DNA of 64,000 nt from Gaiella sp038230035 (lineage in GTDB: Bacteria > Actinomycetota > Thermoleophilia > Gaiellales > Gaiellaceae), in contig JBBRNX010000017.1 of the NCBI GenBank assembly GCA_038230035.1, positions 16,067 to 80,066 on the forward strand, given 5' to 3'. The notes beneath the pieces are model-generated. The model saw nothing but the letters and a program-made list of their open reading frames with translations. It had not been told where the DNA came from and searched no databases. A program made the position numbers and the translations under genes. Below, piece after piece: positions 25,060-32,677 of the stretch; the stretch's first letter is position 1; each line of letters begins with the position of its first letter.

Positions 25060-25536
25060 GTGGGCGTCACCCAGAGAAGGGCGCTGCTGATCATCCTGGT
25101 GATCTCGTGCATCGGATCGGTGGCAGTTGGGCGCTCGCAAGGACGCTGGCACGCCGATCCACTTTCCGCTTCGTCGTCGAGAGCCAAAATCGTGCTCGGG
25201 TCCAAGACCTTTACGAGGTTCGGGATCGGTTGGGGAACCACACGACCCCGCCTTCTGTTCAATGGCGCCGACCCAAGCGGGAGAATCTCGAATCGCCGTT
25301 GGAACAGCTGGGGTGGCCCTCAGGCATTCGGGCGTGGACTCACCTGGGCATTTCGACCTCAGGGCGGCTACTACCCCAGCCCTGTATCGATCGAGCTGCG
25401 CGCCTATGGAATTGGCAAGTGCTCGACTGCTGGGCCTCGCGCATACCTGCATCTCAAGGTACGCGCCGCTTCGCGTCCGGGCGGCACGCTGGGCAAGTGG
25501 TCGAGCTATGGCCGCAATATCTGCCGTTACGCCTAG
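25060..25536 (+). CDS. Small secreted or membrane-anchored protein of unknown function
   Basis: This 158-residue protein has one N-terminal hydrophobic segment (ALLIILVISCIGSVAVG, about residues 8-24) and then an outer domain rich in Gly, Arg, Ser and aromatic residues (WGTTRPRLLFNGADPSG, WNSWGGPQAFGRGL, TWAFRPQGGYYPSP). Two cysteines (in GIGKCSTAG and GRNICRYA) may form a disulfide. I do not recognise the family. GTG 25060 is chosen; TTG 25051 is in frame. It follows arfB by 14 bp on the same strand. Codon use is less GC-extreme in places than its neighbours. Confidence 0.55.
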   Translation: MGVTQRRALLIILVISCIGSVAVGRSQGRWHADPLSASSSRAKIVLGSKTFTRFGIGWGTTRPRLLFNGADPSGRISNRRWNSWGGPQAFGRGLTWAFRPQGGYYPSPVSIELRAYGIGKCSTAGPRAYLHLKVRAASRPGGTLGKWSSYGRNICRYA

Positions 25537-25597
25537 CTCGGATCACGACGGACGACTCGAGCGACTGATCCCTGGCCGCGGTCTCAGCAGCTATCCG

Positions 25598-25603
25598 TAG
25601 GAT
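25598..25603 (+). promoter_or_regulatory. Leaderless -10 hexamer (TAGGAT) for the formate dehydrogenase operon
   Basis: TAGGAT is followed by 6 nt and GTG 25610, the first codon of the NuoE-NuoF fusion. No Shine-Dalgarno sequence or clear -35 is present. Confidence 0.48.
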
Positions 25604-25609
25604 CGCGGT

Positions 25610-27205
25610 GTGGACGTCCTTGCTCTGACACCGCTCCTCGCGGAGCTTCCCACCGAGCGAACCCACCTCCTCGACAACCTTGGCCGTATCCGCCGCGACG
25701 TCGGGCCGATCACGCCGGAGCTGTCCGACGCGCTCGCGAACCACATGAACCTGCGCCTCGGCGACGTGCACGAGGTCGTGTCGTTCTACTCGTTCCTCCA
25801 GGTGCCCGTGACCACCTACCGCGTTTGCACCGGGCCGATCTGTGACTGCGCGGGCTCGCGCGCTTTGCTGGAGCGGGACGGCGCGATCGAGGTGCCATGT
25901 CTCGGCCATTGCGATCTCGCTCCCGTTGCGACGCGCGGCGACACGATCTTGCCGCACGGCACTGAACAGCCCGTTACGCACTCAACGAATGACGGGCCGG
26001 CGCTCGGGCTCGGTACGAGCGATGCGACGCTCGCCGGCTACGAGGCGCGCGGTGGGCTCGCTGTCCTACGCACGCTCCCGACCGCCGAACGCATTGTCGA
26101 GGAGCTCAAAGCTGCCGGTCTCGCCGGCTACGGCGGCGCCGGCTTTCCGACGGGGCTGAAGTGGGAATCCCTCCTGCGCGAGCCGGCCCCGCGTGTCCTC
26201 GTCGTCAACGCCGACGAGGGTGAGCCGGGGACGATCAAGGATCGCTACGTCATGGAACTACGGCCGCACCTGCTCCTCGAAGGGACGCTGATAGCGATGC
26301 GCGCCCTCGACTGCCCCGAGGGATACATCTACCTGCGCGAGGAGTACGCGACAGCGCGCACTCGGCTCCTCACCGCGATCGACGAGTTCCGTGACGCAGG
26401 CCTCCTCGACGGCCTCTCGCTCGAGCTCGTCGTCGGCGCCGGGGCATACATCGCCGGCGAGGAGACCGGGATGCTCGAGTCGATGGAAGGCCGCCGCGCA
26501 ATGCCCCGCCTCAAGCCGCCGTTCCCGACCCAGTTCGGGCACCTCGGGCGGCCGACGCTGATCAACAACGTCGAGACGCTCGCCCACATCCCATTCATCG
26601 TGCGCGAAGGCGGGGCGACGTGGGCAGCGCTCGGGCGCGACGGCTCCGCCGGCACGCGCCTGTGGTCGATCTCCGGCGCGGTCGCAAAGCCCGGCTGCTA
26701 CGAGGCGCCGAACGGGATCACACTCCGCGAGCTGCTAGATGACTACGCGGGCGGTGCGACCGACGAGATCGGCGCGATCGTCCCCGGCGGCGCCGCGTCG
26801 GGGATCCTGCCACCGGACGCGCTCGACGTTCCACTCACCCGCGACGCCCTGCGCGAGTACGGCTCCGGCGTCGGCTCGGCAGCAGTCCAGGTGTTCCCGA
26901 GCAGCTACCCCGTCCTCCGCCTGCTCTCCGAGACGATGCGCTTCTTCGCCGAGGAGTCGTGCCAGAAGTGCACACCGTGCCGCATCGGCAACCGCGCGCT
27001 CCACCATCTCTTCGAGCAGCTCGAGCACGGCGACGCAGTGATGCCGCGCTGGCAGGTCGACGAGTGGCTGCTCGCGATGGAGAAGACCTCGATCTGCGGC
27101 CTGGGCCAGGCGTCGCCGATCCCCGTGCGGAACGCGATGCGACACTGGCCCGAGCTGTTCGCTCCGCTCGATCAGACAGGAGTCGAGTCGGTACGGTCAG
27201 CGTGA
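25610..27205 (+). CDS. NADH-oxidising diaphorase subunit of formate dehydrogenase (NuoE-NuoF fusion, FdsGB-like)
   Basis: This 531-residue protein joins a short NuoE-like [2Fe-2S] domain (about residues 1-115; cysteines in RVCTGPICDCAG and PCLGHCDLAP) to a NuoF-like domain (about 140-520). The latter shows the NADH/FMN-binding AGYGGAGFPTGLKW, VNADEGEPGTIKDRY, GAYIAGEETGML, and the [4Fe-4S] site ESCQKCTPCRIG plus a later Cys in SICGLGQ. It would pass electrons between the formate dehydrogenase iron-sulfur chain and NAD+. The partner fdhA follows with stop/start overlap. No other complex I gene is nearby, so it belongs to a soluble NAD-linked formate dehydrogenase rather than to complex I. Confidence 0.9.
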   Translation: MDVLALTPLLAELPTERTHLLDNLGRIRRDVGPITPELSDALANHMNLRLGDVHEVVSFYSFLQVPVTTYRVCTGPICDCAGSRALLERDGAIEVPCLGHCDLAPVATRGDTILPHGTEQPVTHSTNDGPALGLGTSDATLAGYEARGGLAVLRTLPTAERIVEELKAAGLAGYGGAGFPTGLKWESLLREPAPRVLVVNADEGEPGTIKDRYVMELRPHLLLEGTLIAMRALDCPEGYIYLREEYATARTRLLTAIDEFRDAGLLDGLSLELVVGAGAYIAGEETGMLESMEGRRAMPRLKPPFPTQFGHLGRPTLINNVETLAHIPFIVREGGATWAALGRDGSAGTRLWSISGAVAKPGCYEAPNGITLRELLDDYAGGATDEIGAIVPGGAASGILPPDALDVPLTRDALREYGSGVGSAAVQVFPSSYPVLRLLSETMRFFAEESCQKCTPCRIGNRALHHLFEQLEHGDAVMPRWQVDEWLLAMEKTSICGLGQASPIPVRNAMRHWPELFAPLDQTGVESVRSA

Positions 27206-29901
27206 TGGTCGAGTTCACCCTCGACGGCCGCCCGGCCTCGGCGAGCGAGGGCGAGTTGCTCGTCCACGCGGCGGCGCGCCACGGCGTGTTCATCCCGACG
27301 CTCTGCCACGACGACAAGCTGGAGCCGTACGGCGGCTGCCGGATGTGCATTGTCGACGTCGAAGGCGCGCCGCGACCGATGCCCGCCTGCGCGACTCGCG
27401 TCGCGCCTGGGATGGTCGTCTCGACGAACGGCTCCACGACCGGCTTCCAGCGCACGCTCACCGAGATGCTCCTCACCGAGCACCTGAACGCTGATCCGGG
27501 TGGCCGGCCGAACGAGCTCACGGATCTCGCCACCGAGCTCGGCGCCGAAGCGCCGTTCATCCTTCCCGACGCAAAGCGCGAGCCGTACGAGGACAGGAAC
27601 AAGCTGATGGGCTACGAGCCCGACAGCTGCATCCTCTGCAACCGCTGCGTCCGCTACACGCAGGAGGTGATGCAGTGCTCGGCGCTATCGCTCCAGGGGC
27701 GCGGCGGCGAGGCGCGCATCGTGCCGACCTGGGGCAAGAGCTGGCTGGACACCGAGTGCGAGCTCTGCGGCGGCTGCCTCTCCGTGTGTCCGACCGGCGC
27801 GATCCACGAGAAGTTCCTCACCGGCGCCGATGTCGAGGAGAGCGCGCTCACGAAGACGAAGACGACGTGCACGTTCTGTGGCGTCGGCTGCCAGCTCGAC
27901 CTCAACGTCGATCCCGCGACGAACAAGATCGTCAAGGTCACGTCAGATCCGTCCTACGTCTCGAACGAGGGCAACCTGTGCGTCAAGGGCCGCTTCTCGT
28001 TCAACTTCGTCCACCACCCGGACCGCCTCACCGAGCCGCTCGTTCGCGGCGAGGACGGCGAGCTCCACATCGCAACCTGGGAGCACGCGCTGCAGGTCGC
28101 GGCCGGCGGCATCAAGGGGGTGATCGCCCGCCACGGCACGCAGGCAGTCGGTTTTCTCGCCAGCGCCCGGTTGACGAACGAGGAGAACTACCTGATCCAG
28201 AAGCTCGCTCGCAACGGCGTCGGCACGAACTCCGTCCACTCCTGCGAAGCGACCTGACACGCTCCGACCCTTTACGGCCTGGTCAGGTCGTTCGGCAGAG
28301 GAGCCTCCACCAACTCGATCCCCGAGATCGAGAACGACCGCTTCCTGCTCGTGATCGGCTCGAACACGACCGAGGCGCACCCGGTTCTCGCGCTGCGGAT
28401 CAAGAAGGCGGTGCGGAACGGCGCGACGCTCGTCGTCGCCGACCCACGCAAGATCTGGCTGACGAAGCTCGCGAAGCGCCACCTCCAGCTGCGGCCAGGC
28501 ACCGACGTCTGGCTGCTGAACGCGATGATGCACACGATCCTCACGGAGGGACTGCAGGACGAGGACTTCATCCGCGAGCACACCGAGGACTTCGAGTCGG
28601 TGCGCGAGGTGGTCATGCGCTACACGCCCGAAGAGGCCGAGCAAGTCACCGGTGTCTCCGCCGAGGCGATCCGCGCAACGGCGCGCGAGTACGCGTCGGA
28701 GCGGCACGCGGGGATCTTCTACACGCTCGGGATCACAGAGCACGCGTGCGGTGTCGACAACATCTGGTCGCTCGCGAACCTCGTCCTGATGACCGGCCAC
28801 CTCGGCTACGAGTCGACCGGGCTCAATGCGCTGCGTGGCCAGAACAACGTCCAGGGCCTGAACGACTCCGGTGCGAATCCGACGTACCTGCCGGGCTATC
28901 AACCGGTCGACGACCCGGAGATCCGGGCGAAGTTCGCGAAGGTTTGGGGCGGCGAGGTGCCCGAGACGCCCGGCTACCGGCTCGACCAGATGATCTCCGG
29001 CCTGCACGACGGGCGGATCAAGGCGCTCTACCTGATCGGCGAGAACCCGGCGCAGACCGAGCCGAACGTCCACCACGTCGAGGAAGGGCTCGGCAACCTC
29101 GAGTTCCTGATCTCGCAGGATCTGTTCCTGAACGAGACCTCGCGCGACCACGCCAACGTCGTCTTCCCCGCCTCGTCGTTCGCGGAGAAGGACGGGACGT
29201 TCACGAACACCGAGCGTCGCGTGAACCTCGTTCGCACAGCCGTGCCGCCGCCCGGCAACGCGCGGGTCGACCGCGAGATCGTGATCGCTATGGCGAAGGC
29301 GCTTGGCGCCGACTGGCCTGAGTACCCGGACGCCGAGTCGGTATGGAACGAGCTCGCCGACCTGGCGCCGAACTGGGCCGGGATCCGATACGACCGCCTG
29401 CAGAAGGACGGGATCCAGTGGCCGTGCGCCGATCGCGACGACCCGGGCACGCCGTACCTCCACGCTCCGCGCCCGGCGCGCCCGAACGGGAAGGGCAAGT
29501 TCTTCCCGGTCGAATGGCAGCCGCCGATCGAGCAGCCGGACTCCGAGTACCCGCTCGTCCTCTCCACCGGCCGGACGCTCTACCACTACAACTCGGCGAC
29601 GATGACGATGCGCGAGCCGGGCATCGTCGACAAGCAAGAGGATCCGTTCTTCGAGATCTCACCTGAGGATGCCTCGAACCTTGGCCTCGCCGACGGCGAC
29701 TGGGCGCGGCTCGTCTCGCGACGAGGCGAGCTAGAAGCGCGAGCGCAGATCGGCGATCGCGTGTATCCGGGGTTGGTGTGGATGGCGCTCCACTTTGCTC
29801 AGGCGAAGGTGAACTGGCTGACGCACGACGTCGGCGACCCGCTGATCGGCACGCCGGAGTACAAGGTGTCGGCCGTGCGGGTCGAACGCGTTCCTGCATG
29901 A
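27205..29901 (+). CDS. fdhA: Formate dehydrogenase catalytic subunit with UGA-encoded selenocysteine
   Basis: Reading TGA at 28255-28257 as selenocysteine gives one 898-residue molybdo/tungsto-bis-MGD formate dehydrogenase. Domains: [2Fe-2S] ferredoxin (Cys 34, 45, 48, 62); two [4Fe-4S] clusters (Cys 142/145/148/158 and 185/188/191/195); the molybdopterin domain with its own [4Fe-4S] (Cys 222/225/229/259); Sec 351; and the C-terminal MGD-binding domain (from about residue 780). The context HSCEAT-U-HAPTLYGL matches the Sec site of known enzymes, where E. coli FdhF has U followed by HGPSVAGL. A SECIS-like hairpin follows. The enzyme oxidises formate to CO2 (or the reverse) with the NuoE-NuoF fusion. 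Start ATG 27205; GTG 27202 is equivalent. Gene finders would split it into two pieces. Confidence 0.93.
28274..28291 (+). promoter_or_regulatory. Candidate SECIS hairpin of fdhA
   Basis: ACGGCCT (28274-28280) pairs with AGGTCGT (28285-28291), seven pairs with one G-U, closing on the tetraloop GGTC. The loop starts 23 nt after the UGA and resembles the GGUCU apical loop recognised by SelB in E. coli fdhF. Confidence 0.68.
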
Positions 29902-30602
29902 TCGGCGAGCCGCGGCTGTTCTCGCCGGAGTGCGAGTCGACGCAACAGCTGCTGCTGGCGTCCGACCTGCCCGAGGGTGCCGTCGCGGTGACCGACCACC
30001 AGACGGCGGGTCGTGGGCGGCTCGGCCGGACCTGGGTCGAAGCGCCGGGAACCGCGGTGCTCTGCTCGGTGCTGCTCCGCCCACCGGCCGAGCGCCGAGC
30101 GGCCGAGCTGTCGCTGGTCGCTGCGGTTGCCGTCGCGGAGTCCGTCGAGGCGGCGACAGGTCTGTCTGCGCAGATCAAGTGGCCGAACGACGTGATGCTG
30201 AACCGGCGGAAAGTGGCCGGCATCCTGGCCGAGATGCGAGGAGACGTCGTCGTCGTGGGCATCGGGATCAACGTCAACCAGACCCGCGAACAGCTCCCCG
30301 CGGACGCACGTACGGCAGCGGGATCGCTCCGGTCGCTGACCGGCACCGAATACCCCCGCGACGACGTGCTCGCCACCCTGCTCGCACGGCTCGACCTCCG
30401 CTACAGCCAGTGGCGCGCCGACGGTCTCGACGGCGTATTCGACGATCTTGGGTCGCGCGACTTCCTCCGCGGTCGCCGTGTGCGCGTGGATGGCGAGACA
30501 GGAACCGCCGTCCAGATCGACCGAGAGGGCCGCCTCGAGATCGCGTTCGACGGCGGCGAGCAGCGGGCGATCGAAAGCGGCGAGGTCGAGTTCGAGCGCT
30601 AG
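29898..30602 (+). CDS. birA: Biotin--[acetyl-CoA-carboxylase] ligase, without DNA-binding domain
   Basis: This 234-residue protein attaches biotin to carboxyl carrier domains via biotinyl-AMP. It has the biotin/ATP loop AGRGRLGRTW (about residues 36-45), the catalytic IKWPNDVMLNRRKVAGILAE segment (about 93-112) and GIGINVNQ, plus a small SH3-like C-terminal domain. The N-terminal helix-turn-helix of E. coli BirA is absent, so it is a monofunctional group I ligase. ATG 29898 overlaps the fdhA stop (ATGA), which places it at the end of the formate dehydrogenase operon, a link with no obvious metabolic reason. It ends convergent with the GerMN gene. Confidence 0.93.
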   Translation: MIGEPRLFSPECESTQQLLLASDLPEGAVAVTDHQTAGRGRLGRTWVEAPGTAVLCSVLLRPPAERRAAELSLVAAVAVAESVEAATGLSAQIKWPNDVMLNRRKVAGILAEMRGDVVVVGIGINVNQTREQLPADARTAAGSLRSLTGTEYPRDDVLATLLARLDLRYSQWRADGLDGVFDDLGSRDFLRGRRVRVDGETGTAVQIDREGRLEIAFDGGEQRAIESGEVEFER

Positions 30603-31341
30603 CCGGTGAGCTGAAGCGGGATCTCGACGACGTGAATCCGCGAGCCGTCCTTCGCAGAGCTCTCGTAGACGACGAGCTTTCCAGCGCCTGCCACCGCCCC
30701 TGAGAACGGGATCGTCAGATGGAACGTGCCGCGGGTGCCGGACCCGGAGGTTGCGGTCGCGAAGTGCTTGGAGACGATCTGCCCGGCCGAATCGATGAGC
30801 TCGTACTCGAACGTCGCCTCGAACGTGTTCGCCGTCCCGCTGAGCACGAGCGGACTCGCGATCCGCGCCTCCGGACGCGGTGTCTCGACGAGGATCGCAG
30901 GCGTCTCGTTCTCGAAGTCGGCCCGCGTGTAGCGCTTGCCGTTCACTTCGACCGGTCGACCTGGTGCGAATTGGCTCAATGTGTAGACGATTTGAGAAAG
31001 TCCAGGCGATCCTGAGGTGACGTCGACAACCCGACGGACGTTCCGTCGAAAGAAAAGGCCACGTCATCGCCTGCCGCGAGTACGACGTCTGACGAGAGCC
31101 AGCTCGATTCTCTTGGCAAGGGACCTGCGACGAGCGACCCCCACGCGGCGGCCGCCGCCGACTGGACGACTCGAACAGACCGGCGCACTGGCTGCACCTT
31201 CCCGTTGTGGAGGAAATAGACCTTGACGTCGGTGAACTTCGCCGCAGGCGTTGTGGTCGTCGTGACGACCTTCGTACCGCCGCAGCCCGCTACAACCGCG
31301 AGTATCAGGACACCTCTGAGAAGTCGGGTCAGAGAAATCAC
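30599..31341 (-). pseudogene. GerMN/Gmad2-domain lipoprotein with a 1-bp frameshift
   Basis: The two frames together encode a lipoprotein of about 247 residues: lipobox VAGC near residue 20, a GerMN domain (VKVYFLHNGKVQPVRRSVR, AAAAAWGSLVAGP) and a C-terminal Gmad2 domain (ARIASPLVLSGTANTFEATF, SKHFATATSGSGTRG). The first frame ends at 30976 just after QDRLDFLKSSTH. One base earlier the other frame reads SQIVYTLSQF, the conserved GerMN end, and continues to 30599. Adding one base near 31000 restores it. A TTG start at 30979 overlapping the first stop could make a second peptide, but the split cuts a conserved domain. GerMN proteins occur in spore germination and in LpqB; here the role is unknown. 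It overlaps mobA. Confidence 0.75.
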
Positions 31342-31853
31342 GAGAGTTGTGCCAGCTCGACCAACGTATCGATGTCGCGAAGCAAGGACTCGTCAACCTG
31401 GATCACCGTCGGATTCACGCCTCGGAGCGAGAGCTGACCGCGGGCCGCACGCGTCTCGAACTCCGGCAGCATCGTCTTCGCATAGGCGCCTGGGAGCGGC
31501 CCGGTCTGCGGAACGGCGACCGCTTCGCCGAGCGCTCTGATCGCCTGGGGGGTCATGCGCGGGCAGTCCACTGGCAGCGCCACGAGGACATCGTGCCTCG
31601 CGGCGCGCAGACCCGCGATGAGTCCGAAGATCGGCGCACGCTCGGAGGTGCCGTCGTCGAGGATCGGAAATGGGAGCGGCAAAGCGTCGGCCGTCTTGCC
31701 GACCGCGATCACCTCGTCGCACGCCTCTCCGAGCACACGCCAGGCGCGCTCGGCGAGCGTCTCGCCGTCGAGAACCGCGAGCGCCTTCGGCGAGCCGAAC
31801 CGCGACGACGCACCGCCGACGAGTAGCACCCCGGTCAGACGGCGATGCGCCAT
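31338..31853 (-). CDS. mobA: Molybdenum cofactor guanylyltransferase
   Basis: This 171-residue protein links GMP to molybdopterin to make the MGD cofactor required by formate dehydrogenase. It has the nucleotide-binding start GVLLVGGASSRFGSPKALAV (GGxSxRxG-K), DDGTSERAPIFGLIAGLRAA and the metal-binding region LVALPVDCPRMTP. It is slightly shorter than E. coli MobA (194) but contains the main motifs. ATG 31853 is the start that fits; it overlaps the end of fdhD by 19 bp. Its own stop overlaps the GerMN gene start. The location beside fdhD and opposite fdhA supports its role in maturing that enzyme. Confidence 0.9.
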   Translation of the reverse strand: MAHRRLTGVLLVGGASSRFGSPKALAVLDGETLAERAWRVLGEACDEVIAVGKTADALPLPFPILDDGTSERAPIFGLIAGLRAARHDVLVALPVDCPRMTPQAIRALGEAVAVPQTGPLPGAYAKTMLPEFETRAARGQLSLRGVNPTVIQVDESLLRDIDTLVELAQLS

Positions 31854-32611
31854 GGCTCCGTGTAGACGTTGAGACGGCCGTTGCGGACGAAGCCGCACAA
31901 CGTTACGCCTCGATCCGCTGCGAGCTCGATCGCCAGTGACGACGGCGCGCCGACCGCCACGAGCAGCGGGCAACCAGCCACCGCCGCCTTCTGGACGAGC
32001 TCGAACGACAACCGACCGCTAACGCACAGCACGGAATCGGCCAGAGGAAGACGACCCTCGCGGAACGCCCAGCCGACCACCTTGTCGAGCGCGTTGTGTC
32101 GGCCGACATCCTCGCGCACGCAGAGCAGCTCGCCGGCCCCCGAAAACAGCCCCGTCGCGTGCAATCCGCCGGTCGCCTCGAACCCGGTCTGCGCCTCCCG
32201 CAACCGCACAGGCAACGACGACACGAACTCCGGAACAACCTGCATGTCGCTTTCCACGCGAGGCGCTTCGACGGCCACAGCCTCGAGCGCGCCCTTCCCG
32301 CATACCCCGCATGACGACGACGTGTAGAACGACCGTGCGAGCCGGCTCGGATCGAAGCCGGGCGCGTCAACCTCCACGGCGTTGGCTGCAAGATCGTCCG
32401 GCAACCTCGCCGCGACCGGCCGCAACCCTTCCGAGAGACAGAACCCGAGCGCAAGCTCTTCGTCGTGCCCGGGCGTGCGCATCGTCACCGCGACCGGCTG
32501 GCCGTTGATCCGGATCTCGAGCGGCTCCTCGACCGCAACCCGATCGTCGGCTTCACCGCCGGGTACTCGGTTCACCCGGACGAGAGCGGTGCTGTGCGGT
32601 GGAGCGGTCAT
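31835..32611 (-). CDS. fdhD: Formate dehydrogenase accessory sulfurtransferase FdhD
   Basis: This 258-residue protein passes sulfur from the cysteine desulfurase to the molybdenum cofactor of formate dehydrogenase. It has EEPLEIRINGQPVAVTMRTPG (seen in two parts, EEPLEIRING and VAVTMRTPG), the sulfur-carrying CxxC as SSCGVCGKG (about residues 97-105), and REDVGRHNALDKVVG plus LCVSGRLSFELVQKAA. Length fits the family. It is followed by mobA and the GerMN gene on the minus strand, within 2 kb of fdhA. Two strong hairpins lie between its start and the glmS stop. Confidence 0.95.
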   Translation of the reverse strand: MTAPPHSTALVRVNRVPGGEADDRVAVEEPLEIRINGQPVAVTMRTPGHDEELALGFCLSEGLRPVAARLPDDLAANAVEVDAPGFDPSRLARSFYTSSSCGVCGKGALEAVAVEAPRVESDMQVVPEFVSSLPVRLREAQTGFEATGGLHATGLFSGAGELLCVREDVGRHNALDKVVGWAFREGRLPLADSVLCVSGRLSFELVQKAAVAGCPLLVAVGAPSSLAIELAADRGVTLCGFVRNGRLNVYTEPWRIAV

Positions 32612-32622
32612 CCAGACATCGT

Positions 32623-32677
32623 AAGGGCGACCCTTGGGTCGCCCTTGGCACTACAAGGGCGAGGCAAGCCTCGCCCT
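32623..32677 (-). terminator. Two tandem perfect hairpins behind glmS
   Basis: Hairpin one pairs 32656-32665 with 32668-32677 (AGGGCGAGGC and its complement, AA centre) and covers the glmS stop codon; hairpin two pairs 32623-32633 with 32636-32646 (11 bp, TT centre). They separate glmS from fdhD. The loop has to open by a pair or two. No T-run follows. Confidence 0.65.

Noticed and set aside
28351..29901. A separate oxidoreductase gene starting inside fdhA
   Set aside because: It begins in the middle of the molybdopterin domain and has no ribosome binding site; it is the C-terminal part of the selenoprotein.
30976..31341. Programmed ribosomal frameshifting in the GerMN gene and the other split genes
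   Set aside because: No slippery heptamer with a downstream structure was seen, and none of these families is known to use it.
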